Under the pieces are notes generated by a model. It was not told where the DNA came from, made no database searches, and worked only from the letters and a program-made list of their open reading frames with translations. Shown in pieces: positions 29,153 through 37,643 of a stretch of DNA of 64,000 nt. A program made the position numbers and the translations under genes. The stretch's first letter is position 1, and every line of letters starts with the position of its first letter. The DNA lies in assembly GCF_004136315.1 (NCBI RefSeq), contig NZ_CP029562.1, positions 5,045,501 to 5,109,500 on the forward strand, written 5' to 3'. The DNA is from Mesorhizobium sp. Pch-S (GTDB taxonomy: Bacteria > Pseudomonadota > Alphaproteobacteria > Rhizobiales > Rhizobiaceae).

Positions 29153-29608
29153 ATGATCATGCAGACTGTTCAAAGGTGCCTTTTGTCCAGCATGATCGCG
29201 CTGGCGGCATTGTCCTACAGTGGTGCAGCGGGCGCACTCGACAGCGGCAGCACCGGCGCCAAGGTGATCGTAAAGCCATTGGCCTCGGCCACGACCACCG
29301 CCAGCGGACAACCGATCGTGTTGCCGCAGAAAAATGTGCAGGTCCTGGTCTCGACTTACGAGATCCCGAGTGGCGCGACTTTGCCGGTGCACAAGCATCC
29401 GTCGGCCCGCTACGCCTATGTCCAGGGCGGCACCCTGCAGGTGACCAATGTCGAGACTGGCCAAAGCAAGACCTACCAAGCCGGCGATTTTATCATCGAA
29501 ATGATCGATACCTGGCATCAGGCCGTCAATCTGGGTGCCGATCCGGTCAAGCTGCTGGTCATCGACCAGGTCGAGGAAGGGACCGCGAACACGCTGCTGC
29601 GGAAATAG
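29153..29608 (+). CDS. Exported cupin-domain protein
   Basis: A 151-residue protein with a signal peptide (CLLSSMIALAALSYSGAAGA). The single cupin barrel has motif 1 HKHPSARYAYVQGG (metal-binding His pair, about residues 82-95) and motif 2 with GDFIIEMIDTWHQAVN (about 110-126). The domain is therefore periplasmic and probably binds a metal. The function of such stand-alone exported cupins is unknown. A GGGAG-type site lies 6-10 bases before the ATG at 29153. It converges on the MacB-type permease with a 6-base gap. Confidence 0.82.
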   Translation: MIMQTVQRCLLSSMIALAALSYSGAAGALDSGSTGAKVIVKPLASATTTASGQPIVLPQKNVQVLVSTYEIPSGATLPVHKHPSARYAYVQGGTLQVTNVETGQSKTYQAGDFIIEMIDTWHQAVNLGADPVKLLVIDQVEEGTANTLLRK

Positions 29609-29614
29609 CTTCCG

Positions 29615-30823
29615 CTATTCGTGCCGCAGCGCTTCGATCGGGTCCAGCCTCGCGCCCCGCAAGGCCGGGAAAAAGCCGAACACCATGCCGATCAAGGCCG
29701 AGAAGCCGACTGCGAGCAGGATGACCGCGGGGCTCGGCGAGAACGGGATCGACATCGTCACGGCTGCTAGTCCCGCCAGGGACAGGCCCAGAAGGATGCC
29801 GATGATGCCACCGAGCAGGGACAGCACCGTGGCCTCGACCAGGAACTGGATGAGGATGTGACGCTCATGCGCTCCGATGGCGAGCCGGATACCGATCTCG
29901 CGCGTGCGTTCGGTGACCGAGACCAGCATGATGTTCATGATGCCGATGCCGCCGACAAGCAGGCTCACCCCGGCGACCGCACCCAGCATGCCGGTCATGG
30001 TCGCAGTGGCGCTTGCCATCGTGTCGGCGATCTGAGTCATGTCGCGGATGTCGAAGTCGTTTTCGCCATCCGGCGGCACGCGCCTTGCGTCGCGCAGGAT
30101 GCCTTCGACGCGCGGTAGAAGCACCGATGTCGGTGTCGCGTCGTCGGCGGAAACATAGATGTTGTCGACGTTGCGGTTGCCGGCGATGCGCCGCTGGAAG
30201 GCGTGAAGCGGCATCAACACGACATTGTCCTGGTCTTGGCCAAAACCCGTATAGCCCTTCGACTCGAGCAGGCCGATCACCTGGCAGCTCATCTGGTTGA
30301 CGCGGATTGCCTCGCCGACCGGATCGCCGGCGCCGAAGAATTGCTGGCGCACCGTCTCACCGATCAGGCACACGCCCGTGCCCGCGCGGGTCTCGGATTC
30401 GGAAAACGACCGGCCGGTCAAGATCTTCCAGTCGCGGGCGTCGAGAAAGGCGCTGTCGGTGCCAGTAACGCTGGTAACAAGGCTTTCCGTGCCGAAGACA
30501 GCGCGCACCTGCTTCTGCGCAGCCGGCGAAATAGCACGGGCGCCGGACAATTGCCGCGACAGAGCTTCTGCGTCCTTTTCTTCGAGGGGCCGGGCAACGG
30601 AATCGGAACTTCTCGGACCATTGAAACGGCCGGAACGCACCACGAGCAGGTTCGAGCCCAGCTTGGAGATGTCGGCCTTGACCTTCTGCGTCGTGCCCGA
30701 GCCGATGGTCAGCATGGCGATGACGGCGGCGACGCCAATGACGATGCCGAGCAAGGTGAGGAAAGAGCGCAGGGCATTACGACGGACCGAGCGCAGGGCC
30801 AGGCGAATTGTTTCCCAGATCAT
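29615..30823 (-). CDS. MacB-type ABC transporter permease (FtsX family)
   Basis: A 402-residue inner-membrane permease. The N-terminal helix is preceded by [21 protein letters not shown] (typical MacB entry), followed by LLGIVIGVAAVIAMLTIG. A large periplasmic domain of about 230 residues (MacB_PCD) spans roughly residues 45-275, and three further helices form the FtsX domain, with VTERTREIGIRLAIGA between them. In full MacB the ATPase is fused N-terminally; here it is a separate gene, overlapping by 4 bases. The exporter would work with the adaptor gene upstream, which is frameshifted in this sequence. Confidence 0.9.
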   Translation of the reverse strand: MIWETIRLALRSVRRNALRSFLTLLGIVIGVAAVIAMLTIGSGTTQKVKADISKLGSNLLVVRSGRFNGPRSSDSVARPLEEKDAEALSRQLSGARAISPAAQKQVRAVFGTESLVTSVTGTDSAFLDARDWKILTGRSFSESETRAGTGVCLIGETVRQQFFGAGDPVGEAIRVNQMSCQVIGLLESKGYTGFGQDQDNVVLMPLHAFQRRIAGNRNVDNIYVSADDATPTSVLLPRVEGILRDARRVPPDGENDFDIRDMTQIADTMASATATMTGMLGAVAGVSLLVGGIGIMNIMLVSVTERTREIGIRLAIGAHERHILIQFLVEATVLSLLGGIIGILLGLSLAGLAAVTMSIPFSPSPAVILLAVGFSALIGMVFGFFPALRGARLDPIEALRHE

Positions 30824-31527
30824 AGGGTCGCCTCCATTGTCGTCGCGTCGGAGGCCACATGGCCATCGAGGAAACGGATGGTCCTGCCGGCATAGGCAGC
30901 GATATCGGACTCGTGCGTCACCATGACGATGGTCAGGCCGAGGTCCTGGTTCAGCCGGGTGAGCAGGTCCATGATCTCGTGGCTGCGGGCCGTGTCGAGG
31001 TTGCCGGTCGGTTCATCGGCCACCAGAAGGGTCGGGCGACTGACGATGGCGCGGGCAATCGCCACACGCTGCTGCTGGCCCCCGGACAACTCGGCCGGCG
31101 TATGGTGTTCGCGCCCGGTCAGCCCGACTTCGGCCAAGGCCTGCATGGCAAGCTGGCGGCGTTCGTTGTGAGCGACGCCGCGATAGATCAGCGGCAGCTC
31201 GACATTCTCGACGGCCGTGGTGCGCGGCAGGAGGTTGTAGCCCTGGAAGACGAAGCCGATATGCAGGTTGCGCAAGGTGGCGCGGCGAGCACGGTCGAGC
31301 CTGCCGGCGTCAACTTCCATGAAGCTGTAGGTGCCGGCGGTCGGCGTGTCGAGACAGCCGACGATGTTCATCGCCGTGGATTTTCCGGAACCGGAAGGAC
31401 CCATGATGGCGACGAATTCGCCGCGCGGAATGGCGAGATCGACGCCGGCCAGGGCGTTTACCCGAGCCTCGCCTTCGCCATAGGTCTTCCAGACCTTGTC
31501 GAAGTTTATCAGGGGAGCCCCACGCAT
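30820..31527 (-). CDS. ABC transporter ATP-binding protein (MacB/LolD type)
   Basis: A 235-residue ATPase. Walker A is [13 protein letters not shown] (about residues 39-51), the Q-loop follows, the signature is [15 protein letters not shown] (about 143-157), and Walker B is [12 protein letters not shown] with the switch histidine in MVTHESDIA. It belongs to the group that powers FtsX-type permeases and mechanotransmission exporters. Its stop overlaps the permease start by 4 bases (ATGA), and the adaptor gene ends 2 bases upstream of its start. The three genes are one leftward operon. Confidence 0.93.
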   Translation of the reverse strand: MRGAPLINFDKVWKTYGEGEARVNALAGVDLAIPRGEFVAIMGPSGSGKSTAMNIVGCLDTPTAGTYSFMEVDAGRLDRARRATLRNLHIGFVFQGYNLLPRTTAVENVELPLIYRGVAHNERRQLAMQALAEVGLTGREHHTPAELSGGQQQRVAIARAIVSRPTLLVADEPTGNLDTARSHEIMDLLTRLNQDLGLTIVMVTHESDIAAYAGRTIRFLDGHVASDATTMEATL

Positions 31528-31529
31528 GG

Positions 31530-32824
31530 TCAGCCACGCTGCTGTGCAGCGGTGATGACGAGATCGCCGTCGTCAAGTCCCGACAGAACCTCGGTCAGGT
31601 CACCGTTGGTCGAGCCCACGGTGACGTCCACGGGGCGAGGGCGGCCATCCTTCAGGATGAAAAGGCGTCGCGTACCCTCCGGACCGCGATCCTGCTGGCG
31701 GTCGCGAGGTCCCGCATTGATGCGGTTGGGGCGGCCGGTGAACATCGAGAGCAGGCTGAACTCGCGGTTGCGCGCATCCGCGGACGGGCGGAAGCGGAAT
31801 GCCGATGAGGGGACGGTCAGTGCCCCCTTTGACTGCTTGGTCACCACGGAGACGGTGGCCGTCATGCCGGGGCGTAGCAGCAGTTCGCCATTGTCCACCT
31901 CGAGGCGGGCCTTGTAGGTGACGACGCCGTCGGTGGTGACGGATGCGTAGGCGATTTCACGGATCTGCGCGTTGAATGGCCGCTCGGGGAAGGCGTCCAC
32001 GGTGAAACGCGCATTCTGGCCTGGCTGCACGGTGCCGATGTCGGCCTCGTCGATTGCGGCCTGCACTTCCATCTTCTTCAGGTCGGCGGCAATGACGAAC
32101 AGGACGGGCGCCTGCAGCGAGGAGGCGACGGTCTGGCCGGGATCCCCGAACGGGTAAGCACGATGCCGTCGATCGGTGCATAGATGGTGCTCTTGGCGAG
32201 ATCGGTCTGCTGGGCCTTCAGGTCGGCGTTGGCGATGGCGAGGCTGGCTTCGGCGCTGTCAAGCGCAGCCTTGGCGCGGTCGCGCGCCGCCTGCGCGGTG
32301 TCCAGCGCCTGCTGGGTGGCCATGCCGCGCTTTGTCAGCTCGGAGGTACGGGACAGGCTCTGTTCGCTTTCACGCAGTGTGACCTGTGCCGTTTCGACAG
32401 CGGCCGCTGCCGCTTTGGCCGAGGCTGTGGCCCGTTCGATCTGGACTTCCAGCTTGGTGGTGTCGAGCGCAGCCAGCACGTCCCCCTTTTTGACCTGCTG
32501 GTTTTCCTCGACGGCAACGGTACGCACGATACCCGAAAGCTCTGAGGAAATGTCGACCTGGGTGAGGGGCTGCAAGGTGCCGGTGGCCGAGACCTGGACA
32601 GTCAGATCCGCGCGCGATGCCGCCTGCGTGGTGTAGTCGATGCGGGCAGGCGTGCCTGCATACCAGCGCCAGCCGCCAAGGGCCGCCGCGATGACAAGCA
32701 AGGCCAGAACCGCATAAATCCAGCCGCGCCGGCGCTGGCGCCTGGCACCGGCTACATCGAGGTTGAGGGACGCCCTGATGGCGGAAGCTTCCTCCGCCCC
32801 TGGCTGCTTGACAGTCTGGTCCAC
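31530..32824 (-). pseudogene. MacA-like periplasmic adaptor gene, frameshifted
   Basis: Two frames together encode one HlyD-family adaptor. The N-terminal part (32824-32078) has a membrane anchor (AVLALLVIAAALGGWRW), a lipoyl half (SELSGIVRTVAVEENQQVKKGD), a helical hairpin and the start of the second lipoyl half, IYAPIDGIVLTRSG. It then reads IPARPSPP and stops. In the next frame the expected continuation DPGQTVASSLQAPVLFVIA and the rest of MacA (ending near 31530) appear at once. The break is at about 32148-32153, in a run of four G (plus strand: four C); five would restore RSGDPGQTV. This is a real single-base deletion, a phase-variable tract or a sequencing error. Intact, the gene would encode about 430 residues serving the MacB-like ABC exporter. 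Confidence 0.85.
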
Positions 32825-32938
32825 GTTGGACCCCTATGCTGCTCGAAATGTCCCTACTTGCGACACATCAGGTTTTGTACGGGCAATAGCAAATTAATTT
32901 TCAGTCATGTTGACTGGCAGTCGAGCGGGAATTCAGCG

Positions 32939-33847
32939 ATGGTGGCACGTAACTATCTGATTTATGACGTTTTTACCGACGAGGGACTGGCAGGCAATCC
33001 TCTGGCTGTGGTGCTGGACTGCGAAGGGCTCGACCTTGATGCCATGCAGCGGATCGCCCGTGAGTTCAACCTGTCCGAATCGGTTTTCGTGCTGCCGCCG
33101 GAAAACCCAAGGCACCGCGCCCGTATCCGTATTTTCACACCGGACTATGAGATGCCGTTCGCCGGCCACCCTACCGTCGGCAGCGCGGTGGCGCTGACAG
33201 AGCTGGCAGGCGGCGAGGAAGACGCCATCTTCGTGCTGGAGGAGAACATCGGGCCGGTGCGCTGCGCCGTCAGCCGTGGCGAGGGTGCCACCTTCGCCGA
33301 GTTCGACCTTGCCAAACTGCCGGAACAGCTCAAGCTCACGGCCGAGCCTGAAGCGATCGGTGCGGCGCTGGGGCTGGGACCGCACGAGATCGGTTTCGAG
33401 AACCATCGCGTCGCCTTCTTCAGCGCGGGCGTGCCTTACGTCACCATCCCTGTCGCGAACCTGGCGGCCGCGGCCAAGGCGCGTCTCAACAACGACATGT
33501 GGGCACAGCTGGCGCCAAAGAAGAGCGAATGGGCATTTGCCAGTCCCTATGTCTACTGCCGGGAGACGGTGAACAAGGAGAGCGCCTTCCACGTGCGCAT
33601 GATCGTGCCCGGCAATCCGTCCTATGAAGATCCGGCGACCGGCTCGGCGGCGGCGGCCTTCGCCGGTGCAATCATGCAATTCGACCAGCCGGGCGATGGC
33701 ATGACTCGCTGCTGGATCGAACAGGGCCTGGAGATGGGGCGCCCGTCGCGAATCCGTCTCGAACTCGACGTCGCGGGCGGCAGGCTGGCGTCCGCCCGCA
33801 TCGGCGGCAAGGCGGTGAAAGTGGGCGAAGGCAAGCTGTTCGTGTGA
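32939..33847 (+). CDS. PhzF family isomerase/epimerase
   Basis: A 302-residue protein of the PhzF/diaminopimelate epimerase-like fold. The N-terminal YDVFTDEGLAGNPLAVV, the FNLSESVFVLPP region (conserved glutamate, here in NLSESVF, is the acid/base residue of PhzF), FAGHPTVGSAVAL and DPATGSAAAAFAG are the family motifs. PhzF itself isomerises a phenazine precursor, but no other phenazine genes are here. Most rhizobial members have unknown substrates. I start at 32939, where the conserved sequence begins, rather than at 32858. Confidence 0.88.
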   Translation: MVARNYLIYDVFTDEGLAGNPLAVVLDCEGLDLDAMQRIAREFNLSESVFVLPPENPRHRARIRIFTPDYEMPFAGHPTVGSAVALTELAGGEEDAIFVLEENIGPVRCAVSRGEGATFAEFDLAKLPEQLKLTAEPEAIGAALGLGPHEIGFENHRVAFFSAGVPYVTIPVANLAAAAKARLNNDMWAQLAPKKSEWAFASPYVYCRETVNKESAFHVRMIVPGNPSYEDPATGSAAAAFAGAIMQFDQPGDGMTRCWIEQGLEMGRPSRIRLELDVAGGRLASARIGGKAVKVGEGKLFV

Positions 33848-33987
33848 TCCGGCAGGTAAAAACCGGGCTCCGGACAGGTGCGGCAAAAAGAACCGTATCG
33901 ATTTGTCGGGAAATGAAGCGACAGGGGCTGGACAGGAGGGGGAGCGGCGGCTATATGCCCGCCCAAGCTGGTTTTCACCAGCCCCGT

Positions 33988-34060
<73 letters not shown>

Positions 34061-34184
34061 CCATTTCAATCACTTAGCATCCATTCTGCCGGTACTGCTT
34101 TGCAGGCTGCCCGCAAGCTGGCGGATAACCGCGCCGGTTCTGTTCCGGCACGGATCGTCTTGACGATGTCGTTCGCTGGCTGGA

Positions 34185-34227
34185 GCATGATCCCGAAAAG
34201 GTGCAGACTCTTCGGGTAAGATCATGC
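34185..34227. repeat. Palindromic rhizobial repeat downstream of tRNA-Lys
   Basis: GCATGAT (34185-34191) pairs with ATCATGC (34221-34227), and CCGAA (34193-34197) pairs with TTCGG (34211-34215). The word 'GAGCATGATCCCGAAAAG' is one I recall as a very abundant intergenic element in Mesorhizobium and related genomes. It lies in the gap between the tRNA gene and the next protein gene. Confidence 0.7.
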
Positions 34228-34248
34228 GGTAACGCGGGAAGCTGTCGA

Positions 34249-34620
34249 TCAGTCCCGATAGACTTCGACATTGATGAAGTCGGGGTGGACCTCGACCCGG
34301 ATCATCGGCGTACCGTTCAGAATCGCCTGCCGTGACGCCTTGCTGGCCATCCCCCGGTTCAACATGTTTTCGAGCTTGGCCCGATTGCCCTTGTCGGAGA
34401 AAAACGAATCCGTCTCGTCCTCAGGGTCACCCTTTCCGTAGACATACAGATTGGCCCTGTCCTGGCGGATGATCGCGGCGACGCTGGTGAGGCGTTCGCC
34501 ATTCGAGTTGAAGTGGTCGGCGGCGCTCAACCGGGCGACATAGGATTCAATCGACTGCGCGAAAGCAGCAGACGGCGATACGGCCAGCAAAAGACCAACG
34601 GACAAGCCCAGCGATTTCAT
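34249..34620 (-). CDS. Exported protein of unknown function
   Basis: A 123-residue protein. The ATG at 34620 has AGAGGG about 6-11 bases upstream and opens a signal peptide (LGLSVGLLLAVSPSAAFA, cleavage before QS). The mature part is small and polar, with a possible alpha/beta fold (MIRVEVHPDFINVEVYRD at the end). I do not recognise the family. It stands alone between the tRNA-Lys gene and a DUF982 gene. Confidence 0.65.
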   Translation of the reverse strand: MKSLGLSVGLLLAVSPSAAFAQSIESYVARLSAADHFNSNGERLTSVAAIIRQDRANLYVYGKGDPEDETDSFFSDKGNRAKLENMLNRGMASKASRQAILNGTPMIRVEVHPDFINVEVYRD

Positions 34621-34992
34621 GATGCCCTCTTTTTCGGAGAGACACTTACGCGGTCCGACGGCAACTGTCATCCGTGTCACGCGTGGCGTGTGGCGTGAGA
34701 GGGTGATCGGGCTCGCCTCCCTCCAGACCGACCATGTTGCCTGAGTCTGCCGTGAACTGCTGTCAGGCGACCCCGATCAGTTGGGAAACTATCCATCGCT
34801 TCAGGCGCGACAAGTGCGACGATCGTCGTAGGGGCGGCCTGGAAGGTCGATCGTTAGCTCATCGCCCTAACGCCAGGATGCAAGCCGACAATTGTCGACA
34901 AGGAGGTCATGGTTTCCAATGCTTCGACCTTCAAGCCGCGCGACTGGAATCGTCGAGACGGAAGTTGCTTCGCCAAGCGAATGTCGTGATCG
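34621..34992. other. Intergenic stretch with a possible tiny ORF
   Basis: No convincing gene was found in these 372 bases. A 26-codon frame beginning with ATG at 34909 has a strong AAGGAGG just before it but only a 2-base spacing and no family; it is a weak candidate. Otherwise I see nothing beyond the promoter region of the exported protein on the left. Confidence 0.4.
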
Positions 34993-35241
34993 TCAGGCTG
35001 TCAGGATCTTCGCTTCCTTGGCTGCGGCCAGAAACGCCTGTCTGGCGATTTCAGGCTCGCTGCCTCCGCCAAGCACCCTCATGCAGGCCATGCGAGCCAT
35101 TATGCGCTGCCCCGTCTCTCCGATCGGCCAGTCGTAAAGCAACAGTTCTGCCGCTTCGCGCGTGCTCGTCACCAACCTCCGTCCTGAAGGAAGCCGCACG
35201 GTCACCGGGTTTTCAAACGTTCCTGTTTCGCCGTGGTTCAT
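34993..35241 (-). CDS. DUF982 family small protein
   Basis: An 82-residue protein. The middle part (VTVRLPSGRRLVTSTREAAELLLYDWP, then a helix ending in ACMRVLGG) matches the DUF982 family, short alphaproteobacterial proteins found in many copies in rhizobia. No function is established. GGAG lies 8-11 bases upstream of the ATG at 35241. It is a stand-alone gene. Confidence 0.75.
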   Translation of the reverse strand: MNHGETGTFENPVTVRLPSGRRLVTSTREAAELLLYDWPIGETGQRIMARMACMRVLGGGSEPEIARQAFLAAAKEAKILTA

Positions 35242-35409
35242 CTACAAGTCTCCAACGAGGCCCCACGACAGACCATACGGCGGAATACCCGTTTTGGTTT
35301 CTTCACTTTCGGGTGCGCACGCTCACGTTGCGTGATGGCATGGAGGGCTAAGCTCTCTAAAACCGAACCAAGGCCCTCAAGTAGCAGGGGTAATTTTCGC
35401 TACACGCGG

Positions 35410-35697
35410 TTACTTCCCGCAATAGCGGTCGTTGATGTCGTTGACCGCATAGGCGTCGGGGCCGACGCGGTGATAGGCGCAGGGGCCAGCGGCCGTCGTG
35501 AACATCTGTTTGTCGTAGTAGCGCGGGCCGCCGAACAGCATTTCGACAAGGGTACGCCCGGCCGGCACGTAACGCTCCTCGTGATGGACGCGCTGCTTCT
35601 TGTGGTGATGCTTCTTCTCGCCGGCGAAGGTTGGCGCGCTGAGGCCAATCGCCAGCACTGCCATCAGGGCGCAGGTTGCGAATTGCTTCATCGCCAT
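35410..35697 (-). CDS. Small exported protein of unknown function
   Basis: A 95-residue protein with a signal peptide (FATCALMAVLAIGLSAPTFA). The mature part begins with a histidine/lysine-rich stretch (EKKHHHKKQRVHH), which could bind metal, and contains two cysteines (PCAYHRV and RYCGK) that may form a disulfide. An ATG two codons later is an alternative start. I do not recognise a family. It lies just beyond the end of the cobalamin cluster but there is no evidence that it belongs to it. Confidence 0.65.
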   Translation of the reverse strand: MAMKQFATCALMAVLAIGLSAPTFAGEKKHHHKKQRVHHEERYVPAGRTLVEMLFGGPRYYDKQMFTTAAGPCAYHRVGPDAYAVNDINDRYCGK

Positions 35698-35840
35698 CGA
35701 AAATCTCCATGTCGTTGGTCAGAAAGCAGCGGCCACGGCGAAAGTTCCCGTGAGCATTGGAGGTTCTCTGAAAAGCAGCGTGTTGGCAATGCCGCGCTGG
35801 CTTACAGTGACTCTTTGGAAGCTCGGCAGTCTGTCTTTGG

Positions 35841-36851
35841 CTATTTTTCCGAGACACCTGCTTCCGCGAAGCTTGCCATGCCTGCGTGGCAGGCCAGCGC
35901 TGAACGGACGAGGTTGACGGCGAGGCAGGCGCCGGACCCTTCGCCAAGTCGCATGCCGAGATCGAGCAGTGGTGTCAGGCCAAGCGCCTGCAGCAGGCCG
36001 CGGTGGCCGGCTTCCGCCGAGACATGGGCCGCAATGGTGTGGGCGAGGCCTGCTGGATGCAGCTTGGCCAGGGGGGCGGCTGCGGCGGTACAGACGAAGC
36101 CGTCGAGCAGCACCGGCACGTTGCGATGCCGCGCAGCAAGCGTCGCGCCGAAGATGGCCGCCAGTTCACGCCCGCCGAGCGCCGCCGCCGCCTTGAGCGG
36201 ATCTGCAAGCACCGCGGCATGACGGTCAAGTCCGGCCTCGATCGCAACGACCTTGCGTTTCAGGCCGGCATCGTCGACGCCGGTACCGCGGCCGGTCCAT
36301 TTTTCGGCGCCGCCGCCGAACAGCGCAGCCGAAATCGCCGCTGCCGGGGTGGTGTTGCCGATGCCCATTTCGCCGAGGCAGACCAGATCGAGATCCGTGT
36401 CCACGGCATCATAGCCGGCAGAGACGGCAGCGAGGAAAGCCGCTTCATCCATCGCAACTCCTTGGGTGAAGTCGCCGGTGGGGTGGTCGAGGTCGAGCGG
36501 GATGACATCGAGTTCCGCACCGGTGGCGCGGGCAAGCTGGTTGATGGCCGCGCCACCGTGGGCGAAGTTGGCCACCATCTGCACGGTGACTTCGGAAGGG
36601 TAGGCGGAGACGCCTTGGGCGGTGACGCCATGGTTGCCCGCGAACACCAACACTTTCACCCGGTCGAGCCGGGGCATGTCGCGGCCCTGCCAGCGTGCCA
36701 GCCAGGCGGCAATGGCTTCCAGCCGACCCAGGCTGCCCTGCGGCTTCGTCAACGTGTCCTGGCGGCGGGCGACCGCAGCGGCTGCCACCTCGCTGCCGGC
36801 TGGCAGGTCGCGGCAGGCGGCGCGCAGTTCATCGAAGGATTTGAAGGACAT
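35841..36851 (-). CDS. cobT: Nicotinate-nucleotide-dimethylbenzimidazole phosphoribosyltransferase
   Basis: It makes alpha-ribazole 5'-phosphate from nicotinate mononucleotide and dimethylbenzimidazole for the lower ligand of cobalamin (cobU in Pseudomonas naming). The 336-residue length is normal. LTKPQGSLGRLE near the N-terminus, VLVFAGNHGVTAQGVSAYPSEVT, and GEMGIGNTTPAAAISAAL (catalytic Glu region) are intact. It is the last gene of the leftward cobalamin operon, 24 bases after cobS. Confidence 0.96.
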   Translation of the reverse strand: MSFKSFDELRAACRDLPAGSEVAAAAVARRQDTLTKPQGSLGRLEAIAAWLARWQGRDMPRLDRVKVLVFAGNHGVTAQGVSAYPSEVTVQMVANFAHGGAAINQLARATGAELDVIPLDLDHPTGDFTQGVAMDEAAFLAAVSAGYDAVDTDLDLVCLGEMGIGNTTPAAAISAALFGGGAEKWTGRGTGVDDAGLKRKVVAIEAGLDRHAAVLADPLKAAAALGGRELAAIFGATLAARHRNVPVLLDGFVCTAAAAPLAKLHPAGLAHTIAAHVSAEAGHRGLLQALGLTPLLDLGMRLGEGSGACLAVNLVRSALACHAGMASFAEAGVSEK

Positions 36852-36875
36852 GACGGATTTGTCTCCGAAACAGAA

Positions 36876-37643
36876 TCAGGTGAGCGCGACGGATGCGGCG
36901 ATGAGGACGGCTATTTCACAAAGCTGCTGCAAGGCACCGGCGGCGTCGCCGGTATGACCGCCGATCTGGCCGAGGCAGAGCTTGCGGAAACACAGGAAGA
37001 TCAAGGCGAGCAGGATGGCGGTGGCAAATGCGCCACCAAGGCCCAGCACCAGCAGCGTGATGGCGCCCACGGCTATGCCTGCCTGTGCAGTGCCCAGAGA
37101 AACCGTGCCGATGCGGGAAGAGAGACCCTCGGCGGTGGCCGATGGCAGCCAGTGCAGGAAGGCGCCGAGCAGGCCGCGGGAGGCGGCATGGGCGGCGACC
37201 AGCGCAAGCAAGGCGGACCAGCCACTGGAAAACTCCGCCAATGCACTCCAGCGGATGAGAATGCTCAAACCGAGCGCGGAGGCGCCATAGGCGCCGATGC
37301 GGCTGTCATGCATGATTTCCAGCTTGCGTTCCGGGGTGCGGCCGCCGCCGAAGCCGTCGGCGACATCGGAAAAGCCGTCTTCATGCAAGGAACCGGTGGT
37401 CAGCATCATCGCGGCCAGCGCCAGTGCCGCGGCCGGGCCGGAGGCGACGCCGAGGCTCGTTGCCAGCGTCAAGATCGCCGCGCCGACAACCGCCACAACC
37501 ACACCGGCTATCGGCGCTGCCCAGATCGCGTCAGCCAGCCTGCGGTCGCCGAAATCCAAAACCGGCAACGGCAGGCGCGTGAAGAACACCAGTGACAGCG
37601 CGATGTCGGTGGCGATCCTGGCCGAGGCTGAGCCGGTGCTCAT
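36876..37643 (-). CDS. cobS: Adenosylcobinamide-GDP ribazoletransferase (cobalamin synthase)
   Basis: This integral membrane enzyme joins adenosylcobinamide-GDP to alpha-ribazole in the last steps of cobalamin synthesis (cobV in Pseudomonas naming). It has 255 residues with about six helices. The cytoplasmic metal-binding loop GSLHEDGFSDVADGFGGG and KLEIMHDSRIGAYGA are family signatures. The start overlaps the stop of cobB by 4 bases. Together with cobT it provides nucleotide-loop assembly in this operon; cobP (kinase/guanylyltransferase) is not here. Confidence 0.95.
   Translation of the reverse strand: MSTGSASARIATDIALSLVFFTRLPLPVLDFGDRRLADAIWAAPIAGVVVAVVGAAILTLATSLGVASGPAAALALAAMMLTTGSLHEDGFSDVADGFGGGRTPERKLEIMHDSRIGAYGASALGLSILIRWSALAEFSSGWSALLALVAAHAASRGLLGAFLHWLPSATAEGLSSRIGTVSLGTAQAGIAVGAITLLVLGLGGAFATAILLALIFLCFRKLCLGQIGGHTGDAAGALQQLCEIAVLIAASVALT

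Noticed and set aside
34909..34989. 26-codon ORF with a strong AAGGAGG upstream
   Set aside because: The spacing of 2 bases is too short, the product has no family or membrane pattern, and there is no coupling with a neighbour.
36003..37595. 530-codon open frame on the plus strand
   Set aside because: It is antisense to cobT and cobS, both with intact signatures. Its product is Gly/Gln/Arg-rich without a domain.
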